Shown here one piece after another: positions 1 through 12,524 of a stretch of DNA of 64,000 nt. The position numbers were made by a program, and so were the translations under genes. The notes under the pieces are model-generated. The model had not been told where the DNA came from. It did not search any database and worked only from the letters and a program-made list of their open reading frames with translations. Location of the stretch: positions 3,968,001 to 4,032,000 of the forward strand of contig NZ_CP071383.1 in assembly GCF_017348915.1 (NCBI RefSeq), written 5' to 3'. This stretch comes from Leclercia pneumoniae. Its GTDB lineage: Bacteria > Pseudomonadota > Gammaproteobacteria > Enterobacterales > Enterobacteriaceae. The first letter of the stretch is position 1; every line of letters begins with the position of its first letter.

Positions 1-1509
1 AATCCGGCACTGGAAGGCTACGAACGCGGGATATTAACGAATACCGGCGCTATCGCCGTTGATACCGGTATCTTTACCGGCCGTTCGCCAAAAGATAAGT
101 ATATTGTCCGTGACGACACGACCCGTGACACCCTGTGGTGGGCAGATAATGGTAAAGGGAAAAACGACAACAAACCGCTTTCCCCTGAAACATGGCAGCA
201 CCTGAAATCGCTGGTCACCCATCAACTTTCTGGCAAGCGTCTGTTTATTATCGACGCTTTCTGTGGTGCCAATGCCGATACCCGTCTCTCGGTGCGCTTT
301 ATCACTGAGGTGGCCTGGCAGGCACATTTCGTCAAAAATATGTTTATCCGCCCGACCGATGAAGAATTACAGGATTTCGAACCTGACTTTATCGTGATGA
401 ACGGCGCGAAGTGCACCAACCCGCAGTGGAAAGAGCAGGGGCTGAATTCCGAGAACTTTGTGGCATTCAACCTCACGGAGCGTATTCAGCTGATTGGCGG
501 AACATGGTACGGCGGCGAAATGAAAAAAGGGATGTTCTCGGTCATGAACTACCTGCTGCCGCTGAAAGGCATTGCCTCTATGCACTGCTCGGCTAACGTG
601 GGCGAGAAGGGTGACGTAGCGGTCTTCTTCGGCCTTTCCGGCACTGGAAAGACGACTCTCTCCACCGATCCGAAGCGCCGTCTGATTGGCGATGATGAAC
701 ATGGCTGGGATGATGACGGCGTGTTTAACTTCGAAGGCGGGTGCTATGCCAAGACCATTCGTCTCTCACCCGAAGCGGAACCGGATATCTATCAGGCCAT
801 CCGTCGCGACGCGCTGCTGGAGAACGTTACCGTCCGTGCCGACGGTAGCGTCGATTTTGACGATGCGTCAAAAACCGAAAACACCCGCGTGAGTTACCCG
901 ATTTACCATATCGACAATATTGTGAAGCCGGTATCGAAAGCGGGTCATGCCACGAAGGTCATCTTCCTTACCGCCGATGCGTTTGGCGTGCTGCCGCCGG
1001 TATCTCGTCTGACCGCGAGCCAGACTCAGTATCACTTCCTTTCGGGCTTTACCGCCAAGCTGGCAGGTACCGAACGTGGCGTCACCGAGCCGACCCCGAC
1101 CTTCTCGGCCTGTTTTGGCGCAGCGTTTCTCTCTCTGCACCCAACGCAGTATGCCGAAGTGCTGGTGAAGCGCATGCAGGCAGCCGGTGCGCAGGCCTAC
1201 CTGGTAAATACCGGCTGGAACGGCACCGGCAAGCGTATCTCGATTAAAGATACCCGCGCCATTATCGACGCCATTCTGAATGGTTCGCTGGATGATGCGG
1301 AAACCTTTACGTTGCCGATGTTTGATCTGGCCATCCCAACGGCGCTGCCGGGCGTAGAGACGCGCATTCTCGATCCGCGTAATACCTACGGCTCACCGGA
1401 GCAGTGGCAAGAAAAAGCGCAATCGCTGGCGAAGCTGTTTATTGAGAACTTCGAGAAGTATACCGATACCCCGGCGGGCGCTGCGCTGGTGAGTGCGGGA
1501 CCAAGGTAA
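1..1509 (+). CDS. pckA: Phosphoenolpyruvate carboxykinase (ATP), 5' end cut off by window
   Basis: Catalyses ATP-dependent decarboxylation of oxaloacetate to PEP, the first committed step of gluconeogenesis, in the cytosol. The reading frame is open from base 1; 502 codons are visible, and by comparison with the 540-residue E. coli enzyme about 37 N-terminal residues lie outside the window. Visible hallmarks are the kinase-1a P-loop [11 protein letters not shown] at bases 631-663 and the following [14 protein letters not shown] metal/substrate segment. The C-terminus reads AGPR where E. coli, as I recall it, ends AGPKL. A terminator hairpin follows 11 bases after the stop, so the gene is probably monocistronic. 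Identification is secure. Confidence 0.97.
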   Translation, partial: NPALEGYERGILTNTGAIAVDTGIFTGRSPKDKYIVRDDTTRDTLWWADNGKGKNDNKPLSPETWQHLKSLVTHQLSGKRLFIIDAFCGANADTRLSVRFITEVAWQAHFVKNMFIRPTDEELQDFEPDFIVMNGAKCTNPQWKEQGLNSENFVAFNLTERIQLIGGTWYGGEMKKGMFSVMNYLLPLKGIASMHCSANVGEKGDVAVFFGLSGTGKTTLSTDPKRRLIGDDEHGWDDDGVFNFEGGCYAKTIRLSPEAEPDIYQAIRRDALLENVTVRADGSVDFDDASKTENTRVSYPIYHIDNIVKPVSKAGHATKVIFLTADAFGVLPPVSRLTASQTQYHFLSGFTAKLAGTERGVTEPTPTFSACFGAAFLSLHPTQYAEVLVKRMQAAGAQAYLVNTGWNGTGKRISIKDTRAIIDAILNGSLDDAETFTLPMFDLAIPTALPGVETRILDPRNTYGSPEQWQEKAQSLAKLFIENFEKYTDTPAGAALVSAGPR

Positions 1510-1520
1510 AGGTAAAAGTA

Positions 1521-1546
1521 AAAAGGCAACGAACGTTGCCTTTTTT
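1521..1546 (+). terminator. Intrinsic terminator of pckA
   Basis: AAAAGGCAACG / CGTTGCC stem with a two-base AA loop, followed by six T. The A-run on the 5' side makes it potentially bidirectional, so it may also stop envZ transcripts arriving from the right. The same GGCAACG..CGTTGCC stem recurs in the 94-bp repeats near 52.5 kb. Confidence 0.85.
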
Positions 1547-1558
1547 CATGTTTTCTTT

Positions 1559-1604
1559 CTCTCCCTGTGGGAGAGGGCCGGGGTGAGGGCATCAGACCGC
1601 ACCT
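1559..1604. repeat. Dispersed palindromic repeat unit (CTCTCCC/GGGAGAG core)
   Basis: A CTCTCCC TGT GGGAGAG hairpin is followed by the tail GGCCGGGGTGAGGGCATCAG and ACCGCACC. It is one of about sixteen copies in this window of a REP/BIME-like family. It sits between the convergent genes pckA and envZ. Confidence 0.8.
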
Positions 1605-1611
1605 TCACGAT

Positions 1612-3674
<2,063 letters not shown>

Positions 3675-3901
3675 TGTGTGTACTCCCAAAGGTTCGGATA
3701 CTCTTGAAGAACGTATTCTAAAAAAGTGCGCGTCTACGACCAGCTAATTCTGGTATAAATTCTAGTCGAAATTGTTACAAAGCATATTTAACAGCAGCTT
3801 ATCTGCATAATCCATCACATAAATCATTATTAATCCTGTCTGTTACGCTCAGTGATACCTAATGTGCGTAAATGAGACAGGCCAGGTAGTAAGGCAAGAT
3901 G

Positions 3902-4375
3902 ATGAAAACGCCCCTGATCACCCGCGAAGGGTATGAGAACCTCAAGAAAGAGCTGGATACCCTGTGGCGCGAAGAGCGCCCGGAAGTGACTAAAAAAGTG
4001 ACCTGGGCGGCTAGCCTGGGCGATCGCAGTGAAAATGCGGACTACCAGTACAACAAAAAGCGGTTACGCGAAATCGACCGCCGGGTGCGTTACCTGACCA
4101 AATGCCTGGAGAACCTGAAAATCGTCGATTACTCCCCCCAGCAGGAGGGCAAAGTCTTCTTTGGCGCCTGGGTTGAAATTGAAAACGACGACGGCGATCT
4201 CAAGCGTTTTCGCATTGTCGGCTACGATGAAATTTTTGGTCGTAAGGATTACATCTCCATCGACTCCCCCATGGCCCGCGCGCTGTTGAAAAAAGAGGTA
4301 GGGGATATCGCCATCGTCCACACCCCTGCGGGTGAAGCGAGCTGGTACGTGAATGAGATCCAGTACGTTAAATAG
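3902..4375 (+). CDS. greB: Transcript cleavage factor GreB
   Basis: Binds the RNA polymerase secondary channel and stimulates endonucleolytic cleavage of backtracked RNA. About 157 residues: N-terminal coiled coil (to about residue 75, with the acidic tip in the ASLGDRSENADYQ segment) and a C-terminal FKBP-like domain (FGAWVEIENDDG onward). Two adjacent ATGs exist (3899 and 3902). The second is preferred because its spacing to AAGG at 3891 is better and it matches the single-Met start of E. coli GreB. The protein stops one residue short of E. coli (no final Pro). Confidence 0.95.
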   Translation: MKTPLITREGYENLKKELDTLWREERPEVTKKVTWAASLGDRSENADYQYNKKRLREIDRRVRYLTKCLENLKIVDYSPQQEGKVFFGAWVEIENDDGDLKRFRIVGYDEIFGRKDYISIDSPMARALLKKEVGDIAIVHTPAGEASWYVNEIQYVK

Positions 4376-4462
4376 TCCGAGAGCACCCTCCCCGGCTGGC
4401 ATTTTGCGGTGCCAGCCCGTATAACTATCCCCCTGATTTTTGATCCACAAGATGAACCAATC

Positions 4463-6790
4463 ATGATGAAAGAGTCGCTCTGCCGCATTATTGCGGGTGA
4501 TATTCAGGCCAGAGCCGAACAGGTAGAAGCTGCCGTTCGCCTGCTTGACGAAGGGAACACCGTGCCGTTTATTGCACGTTATCGTAAGGAAGTCACCGGC
4601 GGCCTGGATGATACCCAGTTGCGTAACCTGGAGACCCGTCTGGGCTACCTTCGCGAACTGGAAGACCGACGTCAGGCGATCCTGAAATCCATCGGCGAAC
4701 AGGGAAAGCTGACCAGCGATCTGGAAAAAGCCATCAATGGCACCCTGAGCAAAACGGAATTAGAAGATCTCTATCTGCCCTACAAACCGAAGCGCCGCAC
4801 GCGTGGGCAGATTGCGATCGAAGCGGGCCTTGAGCCGCTGGCCGATCTGCTGTGGAACGACCCCTCGCATGACCCGGAAACAGAAGCCGCCAAATTTATC
4901 GACGCCGACAAAGGGGTGGCGGATACCAAGGCCGCGCTCGACGGAGCACGCTACATTCTGATGGAGCGTTTTGCCGAAGATGCCGCCCTGCTCGCCAGGG
5001 TGCGTGATTATCTCTGGAAGAATGCCCACATTGTTGCCACCGTGGTGGCAGGGAAAGAGGAAGAAGGCGCGAAATTCCGCGACTACTTCGATCACCATGA
5101 GCCGATTGCTACCGCCCCTTCTCACCGTGCGCTGGCGATGTTCCGCGGCCGCAACGAAGGTGTGCTGCAACTCTCCCTGAATGCTGACCCGCAGTTTGAC
5201 GAGCCGCCAAAAGAGAGCCATTGCGAGCAGATCATTGCCGATCACCTCAATCTTCGCCTGAACAACGCCCCGGCGGACAGCTGGCGCAAAAACGTGGTGA
5301 GCTGGACCTGGCGCATCAAGATCTTAATGCACCTCGAAACCGAACTGATGGGCACCGTGCGCGAACGCGCGGAAGACGAGGCGATCAACGTCTTCGCCCG
5401 TAACCTGCACGACCTGCTGATGGCTGCGCCTGCTGGCCTGCGCGCGACCATGGGTCTCGATCCGGGTCTGCGTACCGGCGTGAAAGTGGCCGTGGTTGAC
5501 GGCACCGGCAAGCTGGTTGCCACCGATACCATCTATCCACATACCGGCCAGGCCGCGAAAGCCGCCGTTGCGGTGGCCGCCCTGTGCGAGAAATATAACG
5601 TCGAGCTGGTGGCGATTGGCAACGGCACGGCGTCGCGTGAAACCGAGCGTTTCTACCTTGACGTGCAGAAGCAGTTCCCGAAAGTGACGGCGCAGAAAGT
5701 GATCGTCAGCGAGGCGGGCGCCTCCGTCTATTCCGCATCTGAACTGGCGGCCCAGGAGTTCCCGGATCTGGACGTTTCTCTGCGCGGTGCGGTCTCTATC
5801 GCCCGTCGTCTGCAGGATCCGCTGGCGGAGCTGGTGAAGATTGACCCGAAATCCATCGGCGTGGGCCAGTATCAACACGACGTCAGCCAGACGCAGCTGG
5901 CGCGTAAGCTGGATGCGGTGGTGGAAGACTGCGTAAACGCCGTTGGCGTAGACCTGAACACCGCCTCGGTTCCTCTCCTGACCCGCGTGGCAGGCTTAAC
6001 CCGCATGATGGCGCAAAACATCGTCGCCTGGCGTGACGAGAACGGCCAGTTCCAGAATCGTCAGCAGTTACTGAAGGTCAGCCGCCTGGGGCCTAAAGCT
6101 TTTGAGCAGTGCGCGGGCTTCCTGCGTATTAACCACGGCGACAACCCGCTCGATGCCTCCACCGTTCACCCGGAAGCCTACCCGGTTGTGGAGCGTATTC
6201 TGGCCGCCACCCAGCAGGCGCTGAAAGATCTGATGGGCGACAACAGCGCGCTGCGCAACCTGAAGGCCGTCGATTTCACCGACGAGCAGTTCGGCGTGCC
6301 GACGGTCACCGACATCATCAAAGAGCTGGAAAAACCGGGCCGTGACCCGCGTCCTGAATTTAAAACCGCCACCTTTGCCGACGGCGTCGAGACCATGAAC
6401 GACCTGCTGCCGGGCATGGTGCTGGAAGGCGCGGTAACCAACGTCACCAACTTTGGCGCGTTTGTAGATATTGGCGTCCATCAGGATGGCCTGGTTCACA
6501 TCTCTTCGCTGGCGGATAAGTTCGTGGAAGACCCGCACACCGTAGTCAAAGCAGGCGACATCGTGAAAGTGAAGGTGCTGGAAGTGGATCTGCAGCGCAA
6601 GCGTATTGCCCTGACCATGCGTCTGGATGAGCAGCCGGGCGAGACCAACGCGCGCCGTGGCAACGGCGGCGCTCGCGATCAGCAGCGTCCGGCAGCCAAA
6701 GCGGCGAAACCGCGCGGGCGTGACGCACAGCCGGCGGGTAATAGCGCGATGATGGATGCCCTGGCGGCAGCCCTGGGTAAAAAACGCTAA
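4463..6790 (+). CDS. yhgF: Tex-family RNA-binding protein YhgF
   Basis: S1-domain protein of the Tex family, implicated in transcription fidelity and RNA metabolism; the exact cellular role is not settled. 775 residues from the ATG at 4463 ([12 protein letters not shown]). The architecture is an N-terminal helical Tex domain, a YqgF-like RNase H fold ([17 protein letters not shown], about residues 328-345), helix-hairpin-helix motifs ([19 protein letters not shown]), and an S1 domain near residues 650-720 ([20 protein letters not shown]). It ends in a basic, low-complexity tail. An upstream in-frame ATG at 4409 adds 18 residues overlapping the greB trailer and is less likely. Lies 87 bases after greB, possibly co-transcribed. 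Confidence 0.95.
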   Translation: MMKESLCRIIAGDIQARAEQVEAAVRLLDEGNTVPFIARYRKEVTGGLDDTQLRNLETRLGYLRELEDRRQAILKSIGEQGKLTSDLEKAINGTLSKTELEDLYLPYKPKRRTRGQIAIEAGLEPLADLLWNDPSHDPETEAAKFIDADKGVADTKAALDGARYILMERFAEDAALLARVRDYLWKNAHIVATVVAGKEEEGAKFRDYFDHHEPIATAPSHRALAMFRGRNEGVLQLSLNADPQFDEPPKESHCEQIIADHLNLRLNNAPADSWRKNVVSWTWRIKILMHLETELMGTVRERAEDEAINVFARNLHDLLMAAPAGLRATMGLDPGLRTGVKVAVVDGTGKLVATDTIYPHTGQAAKAAVAVAALCEKYNVELVAIGNGTASRETERFYLDVQKQFPKVTAQKVIVSEAGASVYSASELAAQEFPDLDVSLRGAVSIARRLQDPLAELVKIDPKSIGVGQYQHDVSQTQLARKLDAVVEDCVNAVGVDLNTASVPLLTRVAGLTRMMAQNIVAWRDENGQFQNRQQLLKVSRLGPKAFEQCAGFLRINHGDNPLDASTVHPEAYPVVERILAATQQALKDLMGDNSALRNLKAVDFTDEQFGVPTVTDIIKELEKPGRDPRPEFKTATFADGVETMNDLLPGMVLEGAVTNVTNFGAFVDIGVHQDGLVHISSLADKFVEDPHTVVKAGDIVKVKVLEVDLQRKRIALTMRLDEQPGETNARRGNGGARDQQRPAAKAAKPRGRDAQPAGNSAMMDALAAALGKKR

Positions 6791-6797
6791 ACCTCTC

Positions 6798-6821
6798 TAC
6801 CCTCTCCAGCCGGAGAGGGTA
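6798..6821 (+). terminator. Hairpin after yhgF
   Basis: TACCCTCTCC / GGAGAGGGTA, a ten-base perfect stem with AGCC loop, seven bases after the yhgF stop. The core resembles the CCCTCTCC palindrome family but lacks its flanks. The T-tract is weak (ATTTAAT), so it could be a degenerate repeat copy used as a terminator. Confidence 0.55.
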
Positions 6822-6961
6822 TTTAATCCTGTAATAGTATTGCTTTATTCCTCACCCTTTATTTCATTCTGAAACCGATTGCACATCCGTTATTAAACTG
6901 TAATTTATCACTCCATTAACAAATAAGTCATTTTTCCCACGAATCGAATATTCATTAAATA

Positions 6962-6975
6962 TTGAGCAAGGTCAA
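6962..6975 (+). promoter_or_regulatory. Candidate FNR site upstream of feoA
   Basis: TTGAGCAAGGTCAA fits the FNR dyad TTGAT-N4-ATCAA in both TTGA/TCAA arms. E. coli feo is known to be activated anaerobically by FNR, and the position about 120 bases before feoA is compatible. Inferred from sequence only. Confidence 0.6.
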
Positions 6976-7038
6976 ACAGCCCGCAAATTAATAGCGCTAT
7001 GCACATTTCGTCACAGTTTGAATATTGCTGGTAGTAAC

Positions 7039-7057
7039 CATTCTCATTATCATTGCA
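7039..7057 (+). promoter_or_regulatory. Candidate Fur box upstream of feoA
   Basis: CATTCTCATTATCATTGCA matches 11 of 19 positions of the Fur consensus, including the ATTATCATT core, 37 bases before feoA. Known Fur repression of feo in relatives supports it. Confidence 0.6.
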
Positions 7058-7093
7058 TCTGTTTATTATTTCACCTCAGTGTAAGTAGGCACT

Positions 7094-7321
7094 ATGCAAT
7101 TCACTCCAGACAGTGCATGGAAGATCACCGGATTCACGCGTGAAATCAGCCCGGCTTATCGACAGAAACTCCTGTCATTGGGCATGTTGCCGGGGTCCTC
7201 GTTCCAGGTCGTGCGGGTAGCACCTCTGGGCGATCCCATACATATCGAGACGCGCCGGGTGAACCTGGTGCTGCGCAAAAAAGATCTCGCATTCATTGAA
7301 GTCGAAGCCATGCCTCAATAA
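7094..7321 (+). CDS. feoA: Ferrous iron transport protein FeoA
   Basis: 75-residue cytoplasmic SH3-like protein that works with the FeoB permease in Fe(II) import. The sequence is co-linear with E. coli FeoA (also 75 residues) and contains the typical [20 protein letters not shown] beta-barrel core. First gene of feoABC; feoB follows after 30 bases. Expected to be induced by anaerobiosis and low iron through the upstream FNR- and Fur-like sites. Confidence 0.96.
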   Translation: MQFTPDSAWKITGFTREISPAYRQKLLSLGMLPGSSFQVVRVAPLGDPIHIETRRVNLVLRKKDLAFIEVEAMPQ

Positions 7322-7351
7322 TCCGCCAGCCGTCACCACGAGTTTTGAAAA

Positions 7352-9670
7352 ATGAATAAATTAACCATTGGCTTAATTGGCAATCCAAATTCCGGCAAAA
7401 CCACATTATTTAATCAATTAACTGGCGCACGTCAGCGCGTGGGAAACTGGGCGGGCGTTACGGTTGAACGAAAAGAGGGACAATTTTCGACGACGGATAA
7501 TAATGTCACTCTGGTTGACCTGCCGGGTACCTATTCTCTTACCACTATCTCGTCGCAAACCTCGCTCGATGAACAAATAGCTTGTCACTATATTTTGAGC
7601 GGCGATGCGGATTTACTGATTAACGTGGTGGATGCCTCTAACCTCGAGCGCAATCTCTATCTGACATTACAGCTGCTGGAGCTTGGGATACCCTGCGTGG
7701 TGGCGCTGAACATGCTCGATATTGCGGAGAAACAGAAAGTCCGCATCGATATCGACGCGCTGGCCGCGCGCCTCGGCTGCCCGGTGGTGCCGCTTATCTC
7801 TACCCGTGGTCGTGGTATCGATGCCCTGAAGCTGGCCATTGACCGTCACCAGAAAAACAGTGACCTTGAGCTGGTGCATTACCCTCGCCCGCTACTGCGC
7901 GAAGCCGATCGGCTGGCGCAATTCATGGACCCGACGATGCCGCAAAAACAGCGCCGCTGGCTTGGTCTGCAGATGCTGGAAGGAGATATCTACAGCCGCG
8001 CCTTTGCCGGCAATGCCGCCCAAAAACTGGAGGCGTCGCTGGCCCATCTCAGCGAAGAGCTGGATGACCCGGCCCTGCATATCGCCGATGCCCGCTATCA
8101 GAGTATCGCCGCCGTCTGCGAAGTGGTTAGCAATACCCTGACCGCTGAGCCCAGCCGCTTCACCGCTGCGGTAGATCGCATTATCCTCAACCGCTTCCTC
8201 GGTCTGCCCGTCTTCCTGCTGGTGATGTATTTGATGTTCTTGCTGGCAATCAACATTGGCGGGGCGCTGCAACCGCTGTTTGACGTCGGCTCGGTGGCAA
8301 TCTTCATTCACGGTTTGCAATGGCTCGGCTACACCCTGCACTTCCCCGAATGGCTGACCATTTTCCTCGCCCAGGGGATTGGCGGCGGGATCAACACCGT
8401 TCTGCCGCTGGTTCCCCAGATTGGCATGATGTATCTGTTCCTCTCCTTCCTGGAGGACTCTGGCTACATGGCCCGCGCGGCTTTTGTGATGGACCGTCTG
8501 ATGCAGGCGCTGGGTCTGCCGGGCAAATCCTTCGTGCCGCTGATTGTCGGCTTCGGCTGTAACGTCCCGTCGGTGATGGGGGCGCGAACCCTGGATGCGC
8601 CACGTGAACGTCTGATGACCATCATGATGGCACCCTTTATGTCCTGCGGCGCGCGTCTGGCGATTTTCGCCGTCTTTGCGGCGGCGTTCTTCGGCCAGCA
8701 GGGAGCGCTGGTGGTCTTCTCGCTGTACGTGCTCGGGATTGTGATGGCTATTCTTACCGGCCTGATGCTGAAGCACACCATTATGCGTGGCGAAGCGTCG
8801 CCCTTCGTGATGGAGTTGCCGGTCTACCACGTCCCGCACCTGAAAAGCCTGTTGATTCAAACCTGGCAGCGTCTTAAAGGCTTCGTGGTGCGCGCCGGTA
8901 AAGTGATCGTGGTGGTCAGTATTTTCCTTAGCGCCCTGAATAGCTTCACCCTCAGCGGAAAAGCGGCCGATAACATCAACGACTCCGCGCTGGCCTCCGT
9001 CAGCCGCGTCATCACGCCGCTGTTCAAACCCATCGGTGTGCATGAGGATAACTGGCAGGCCACCGTTGGGCTGTTTACCGGTGCGATGGCTAAAGAGGTG
9101 GTCGTCGGAACACTGAACACGCTCTACACTGCCGAAAACATTCAGGAAGAGGCCTTTAACCCGGCGGAATTTCACCTCGGTGACGAGCTGTACAGCGCCG
9201 TGGATGAAACCTGGCAGAGCCTGAAAGAGACCTTCAGCCTGAGCGTGCTGGCCAACCCCATCGAAGCCAGCAAAGGCGACGGTGAAATGGCGACCGGCGC
9301 CATGGGCGTGATGAGCGAGAAATTTGGCAGCGCCTCGGCCGCCTACAGCTATCTGATCTTCGTTCTGCTCTATATTCCGTGCATCTCGGTTATGGGGGCG
9401 ATTGCCCGCGAGTCCAGCCGCGGCTGGATGGGCTTCTCCGTACTGTGGGGGCTGAACATCGCGTATTCGCTCTCTACGCTCTTCTATCAGACGGTCAATT
9501 TCAGCCAGCATCCGCAGTTCAGCCTGGTCTCTATTCTGGCGGTGGTGTTGTTCAACGTGGTACTGCTTGGCATGCTGCGCCGGGCGCGCAGTCGTGTGGA
9601 TATTAACCTACTGGCGACACGTAAAACGCCGGCTCACTGCTGCGACAGCCCGGCAGAAAGTTGCCACTAA
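7352..9670 (+). CDS. feoB: Ferrous iron permease FeoB
   Basis: Inner-membrane Fe(II) transporter with a fused N-terminal G-protein domain. 772 residues (E. coli 773). G1 is GNPNSGKTT (residues 10-18), G3 is DLPG, G4 is ALNMLD (NxxD), followed by a helical GDI-like region. A polytopic membrane part carries the two Gate motifs, including conserved cysteine segments [12 protein letters not shown] and FMSCGARL. The tail is Cys-rich ([10 protein letters not shown]). Start ATG matches the family. Second gene of feoABC; feoC starts 10 bases after the stop. Confidence 0.97.
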   Translation: MNKLTIGLIGNPNSGKTTLFNQLTGARQRVGNWAGVTVERKEGQFSTTDNNVTLVDLPGTYSLTTISSQTSLDEQIACHYILSGDADLLINVVDASNLERNLYLTLQLLELGIPCVVALNMLDIAEKQKVRIDIDALAARLGCPVVPLISTRGRGIDALKLAIDRHQKNSDLELVHYPRPLLREADRLAQFMDPTMPQKQRRWLGLQMLEGDIYSRAFAGNAAQKLEASLAHLSEELDDPALHIADARYQSIAAVCEVVSNTLTAEPSRFTAAVDRIILNRFLGLPVFLLVMYLMFLLAINIGGALQPLFDVGSVAIFIHGLQWLGYTLHFPEWLTIFLAQGIGGGINTVLPLVPQIGMMYLFLSFLEDSGYMARAAFVMDRLMQALGLPGKSFVPLIVGFGCNVPSVMGARTLDAPRERLMTIMMAPFMSCGARLAIFAVFAAAFFGQQGALVVFSLYVLGIVMAILTGLMLKHTIMRGEASPFVMELPVYHVPHLKSLLIQTWQRLKGFVVRAGKVIVVVSIFLSALNSFTLSGKAADNINDSALASVSRVITPLFKPIGVHEDNWQATVGLFTGAMAKEVVVGTLNTLYTAENIQEEAFNPAEFHLGDELYSAVDETWQSLKETFSLSVLANPIEASKGDGEMATGAMGVMSEKFGSASAAYSYLIFVLLYIPCISVMGAIARESSRGWMGFSVLWGLNIAYSLSTLFYQTVNFSQHPQFSLVSILAVVLFNVVLLGMLRRARSRVDINLLATRKTPAHCCDSPAESCH

Positions 9671-9680
9671 GGAGCGCAAT

Positions 9681-9917
9681 ATGGCATCGATGATTGACGT
9701 TCGGGATTTACTGGCGCTCCAGGGAAGAATGGAGGCGAAACAGATCGGTCTTCGTCTGCATACCCCGCAGGCGCTGGTGGATGCCATGCTGCACCGTCTT
9801 GAGGCGATGGGTAAAGCAGTACGTATTCAGGAGGAGCGCGAAAATTGCCTCTCCGGCAGCTGTAAAAGTTGCCCCGAAGGGAAAGCCTGCCTCAGAGAGT
9901 GGTGGGCACTGCGTTAA
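9681..9917 (+). CDS. feoC: FeoC, small winged-helix Fe-S protein of the ferrous iron system
   Basis: 78 residues, same length as E. coli FeoC. An N-terminal winged-helix fold ([20 protein letters not shown]) is followed by a Cys-rich wing [15 protein letters not shown], which binds iron or an Fe-S cluster in homologues. Proposed to protect or regulate FeoB. The ATG at 9681 is preceded by GGAG at 9671-9674; longer in-frame upstream starts run back inside feoB and are not needed. Confidence 0.95.
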   Translation: MASMIDVRDLLALQGRMEAKQIGLRLHTPQALVDAMLHRLEAMGKAVRIQEERENCLSGSCKSCPEGKACLREWWALR

Positions 9918-9923
9918 TCAGGA

Positions 9924-9945
9924 AGCCGGGCATCACTGCCCGGCT
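9924..9945. terminator. Hairpin between convergent feoC and DUF1471 gene
   Basis: AGCCGGGC / GCCCGGCT stem with a six-base loop, only a few bases after the feoC stop and before the convergent gene's stop. No T-run on either side, so termination is inferred from position. Confidence 0.5.
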
Positions 9946-9953
9946 CGCCTCGC

Positions 9954-10223
9954 TTACTTAAAGACTTCTGCGGTTGCGCGTACGTTTTTCGTATCTTTAT
10001 TGGCGCTGGTAACCACAAAATATTTTCCGCCCATTTCGTCCGCTTTCTGTGAAAGCTCTTTTTTAGCGTCCATTGGCGCCGTGGTGTCAGACGTTGAAAT
10101 CTCACCGACTTTGGTCAAATTCATCTCTTTCGCTTTGTCTTTTTCCAGCTCCTGTGCCGCAAAGACGCCAAAAGAAAGTGACCCGATAACCAGAGATGTA
10201 ACAATACCTGTAACAAGTTTCAT
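9954..10223 (-). CDS. Small secreted DUF1471 (BhsA/McbA/YhcN-like) protein
   Basis: 89-residue periplasmic protein with a signal peptide (MKLVTGIVTSLVIGSLSFG, predicted cleavage after GVFA). The mature domain has the DUF1471 pattern ending in KYFVVTSANKDTKNVRATAEVFK. Members of this family (BhsA, McbA, YhcN) are stress-induced and affect biofilm and surface properties; the specific role here is unknown. Two ATGs lie two codons apart (10229 and 10223). The second has an eight-base spacing from GGGAG, whereas the first is too close to it. In E. coli this junction between feoC and bioH is occupied by rpnA, so this is an alternative occupant. Confidence 0.85.
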   Translation of the reverse strand: MKLVTGIVTSLVIGSLSFGVFAAQELEKDKAKEMNLTKVGEISTSDTTAPMDAKKELSQKADEMGGKYFVVTSANKDTKNVRATAEVFK

Positions 10224-10335
10224 AGTCATAACTCCCAAAGAAATTGTTGTTTTGATAGCCGTAGGCAGAACAACCGCAACGACTTCTTGAGTATTGTTGC
10301 GGCACGTGACTTTTGCCAGGCGGATTAAAAAACAA

Positions 10336-11109
10336 TCATTCGATGCGTTGACGTAGCGCAATCAGCGCGGCGCAAAATTCGGCGGGATGAGAGACAAACG
10401 GCGCATGTGCCGCTTTGGGAATTACCAGCGATTCGCTATCAGGCCATAGCGCATCCAGCAAGGGGACGATCTTGCGCGGTACCAGCCCATCCAGGTAGCC
10501 GTAGATCCGCAGATGCGGCATCGCCAGCGCAGCCAGCGGCGCGCGCAGATCGACCGTTTTTAGTATCTCCAGTCCACCGTTCAGCACGCTGACGTCGGGC
10601 ATTGGCAAAGACAGCACGATGCTTTTGAGCAGGCGCGCATCCTGGCGAGCAGTGTCGGTGCCCATGGTTTGTAGCGCCAGAAAACGCTCTACCGTGCGCT
10701 GAAAATCGTCACTCAGCTGTTGCTGGAACCCGGCTAACACCTCGGATTTGATACCCGGCCACCCCTCACGCGCACTAAAGCAAGGCGAGGATGCCACCGT
10801 CACCAGCGCCTGAACACGCGTCGGGTGCGTCAGTGCGATCTGGCTCGCCACCAGCCCGCCCAGACTCCAGCCGAGCCAGATCGCGTTTTGCGGCGCCCGT
10901 TCCAGAACCTCTTCGGCCATCGCCTCCAGCGTCAGGGCCTGATAGCCGCGGCTGCGGCCGAAACCGGGCAGATCCACCAGGTGCAGGGTAAAGTGCGAGG
11001 CGAGTTCCTCGCGAATTGTATTCCATACTTCGGCATTCAGCCCCCATCCGTGCAGCAGCACAAGATGACAATTTCCTGTGCCTACGGTCTGCCACCAAAG
11101 ACTCTTCAT
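10336..11109 (-). CDS. bioH: Pimeloyl-[acyl-carrier protein] methyl ester esterase BioH
   Basis: Alpha/beta hydrolase that removes the methyl group from pimeloyl-ACP methyl ester, ending pimelate chain synthesis in biotin production. 257 residues (E. coli 256). Nucleophile elbow GWSLGG (Ser82), acid Asp about residue 207 in YGYLDGLVP and His about 235 in KAAHAPF form the catalytic triad; an oxyanion motif HGWGL is near residue 20. Divergent from gntX with only 37 bases between the start codons, so promoters for both must overlap or lie inside the opposite gene. Confidence 0.97.
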   Translation of the reverse strand: MKSLWWQTVGTGNCHLVLLHGWGLNAEVWNTIREELASHFTLHLVDLPGFGRSRGYQALTLEAMAEEVLERAPQNAIWLGWSLGGLVASQIALTHPTRVQALVTVASSPCFSAREGWPGIKSEVLAGFQQQLSDDFQRTVERFLALQTMGTDTARQDARLLKSIVLSLPMPDVSVLNGGLEILKTVDLRAPLAALAMPHLRIYGYLDGLVPRKIVPLLDALWPDSESLVIPKAAHAPFVSHPAEFCAALIALRQRIE

Positions 11110-11146
11110 CGCTTACTGTTCTCTTTTATCTACAAGGAGGAGAGCT

Positions 11147-11830
11147 ATGCTAACAGTGCCTGGCTTGTGCTGGCTATGTCGGATGCCCTTAATGCTGAGC
11201 CATTGGGGCATCTGCTCAGTCTGTGAGAAAGCCATTACGCCACCGCGTGGATGCTGTCCGCAGTGTGGCTTATCGGCATCCAGCCTTTTTCTGCCGTGCG
11301 GACGCTGTCTGCGCAGGCCACCGCCCTGGCAGGCACTGGTGGCAGTCTGTCCCTATATCCCCCCGGTCAGCAGGCTGGTGCATCAGTTTAAATTTTCTCG
11401 TCGCAGCCAGCTGGCGCAACCGCTGGCAAGGCTGTTGCTGTTAGCAATATTGCGGGCCAGACGCACCCGGGCACTGCCTCCGGTGGAGATGATTGTCAGC
11501 GTGCCGCTCTGGTCTCGGCGTCACTGGCGGCGCGGGTTTAACCAGAGCGACCTGCTCTGCCGTCCGCTGGCGCGCTGGCTCAAGTGTGACTACAACCCCG
11601 CCGCCCTTCGACGCACCCGGCCCACCGCTACCCAGCACCAGCTTAGCGCCAGATTGCGAAAGCAGAACCTGAAGCAGGCGTTTCAGCTTGAATTCCCGGT
11701 GGCGGGTCGCCATATCGCTATTGTGGATGATGTCGTGACAACAGGTACGACCGTGGCTGAACTATCCCGCCTGCTTTTGCGAAGCGGCGTGGCCTCGGTT
11801 CAGGTATGGTGTCTGTGTCGAACCTTGTAG
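11147..11830 (+). CDS. gntX: ComF/GntX family phosphoribosyltransferase-like protein
   Basis: 227 residues, same as E. coli GntX. The N-terminus is a zinc-finger-like cysteine region (CWLC, CSVC, CCPQC, CGRC). The C-terminus carries a type I phosphoribosyltransferase PRPP loop, IAIVDDVVTTGTTVAE. Homologous to ComF of natural competence; E. coli GntX (also called YhgH) supports use of DNA as nutrient, and the old link to gluconate is historical. ATG at 11147 is preceded by AAGGAGG, and 23 upstream in-frame codons overlapping bioH are rejected. Confidence 0.93.
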   Translation: MLTVPGLCWLCRMPLMLSHWGICSVCEKAITPPRGCCPQCGLSASSLFLPCGRCLRRPPPWQALVAVCPYIPPVSRLVHQFKFSRRSQLAQPLARLLLLAILRARRTRALPPVEMIVSVPLWSRRHWRRGFNQSDLLCRPLARWLKCDYNPAALRRTRPTATQHQLSARLRKQNLKQAFQLEFPVAGRHIAIVDDVVTTGTTVAELSRLLLRSGVASVQVWCLCRTL

Positions 11831-11853
11831 CGCCCCCAGGTTGGGCGTATTAT
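11825..11853 (+). promoter_or_regulatory. Candidate sigma-70 promoter of nfuA
   Basis: TTGTAG, 17-base spacer, TATTAT. The -35 overlaps the gntX stop codon and the spacer holds a small CGCCC/GGGCG hairpin. A start near 11860 would give a leader of about 30 bases before nfuA. Confidence 0.5.
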
Positions 11854-11888
11854 AACCAGGTATTTTAGTCAACTATTAGGCCAATGCT

Positions 11889-12464
11889 ATGATCCGTATT
11901 TCCGATGCTGCACAAGCGCACTTTGCCAAACTGCTGGCAAATCAGGAAGAAGGGACCCAGATTCGCGTTTTTGTCATCAATCCGGGTACCCCGAACGCAG
12001 AATGCGGCGTCTCTTATTGCCCACCGGACGCTGTGGAAGCAACTGACACCGCCCTGAAATTTGAGCAACTGACTGCCTATGTCGATGAGCTGAGCTCACC
12101 GTATCTGGAAGATGCGGAGATTGATTTTGTGACCGACCAGTTGGGTTCGCAGTTAACGCTGAAAGCGCCAAATGCCAAAATGCGCAAAGTGAGCGATGAC
12201 GCTCCGCTGATGGAACGCGTTGAGTACCTGCTGCAGTCGCAAATTAACCCGCAGCTGGCCGGGCACGGCGGTCGCGTCTCCCTGATGGAGATCACCGAAG
12301 ATGGCCTGGCGATTCTGCAGTTCGGCGGTGGCTGTAACGGCTGTTCCATGGTCGACGTCACCCTGAAAGAAGGGATTGAAAAGCAGCTGCTGAATGAGTT
12401 CCCGGAGCTGAAAGGCGTGCGCGATCTCACCGAGCACCAGCGCGGCGAGCACTCTTACTACTAA
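11889..12464 (+). CDS. nfuA: Fe-S cluster carrier/biogenesis protein NfuA
   Basis: 191 residues, identical in length to E. coli NfuA. The N-terminal half is a degenerate A-type carrier domain. The C-terminal Nfu domain carries the cluster-binding CNGC motif (Cys149, Cys152 in [17 protein letters not shown]). It delivers 4Fe-4S clusters to targets such as lipoate synthase and aconitase, especially under oxidative or iron stress. A strong terminator follows, so it is probably transcribed alone or with read-through from gntX. Confidence 0.97.
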   Translation: MIRISDAAQAHFAKLLANQEEGTQIRVFVINPGTPNAECGVSYCPPDAVEATDTALKFEQLTAYVDELSSPYLEDAEIDFVTDQLGSQLTLKAPNAKMRKVSDDAPLMERVEYLLQSQINPQLAGHGGRVSLMEITEDGLAILQFGGGCNGCSMVDVTLKEGIEKQLLNEFPELKGVRDLTEHQRGEHSYY

Positions 12465-12524
12465 GTTCCCGTCTGTTTTGCCCGGTGGCGGCGTCGCTAA
12501 CCGGGCCATAGAACCCGACTCCAG

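Larger units (their letters stand above)
6822..7093. other. Intergenic region upstream of feoA
   Basis: AT-rich 272 bases with no credible ORF. It carries the FNR-like and Fur-like sites listed separately and forms the regulatory region of feoABC. Confidence 0.6.

Noticed and set aside
7892..9511. 539-codon open frame opposite feoB
   Set aside because: It is the antisense of a strongly conserved GC-rich gene and its product is a His/Gln/Arg-rich string without domains; an artefact of codon bias.
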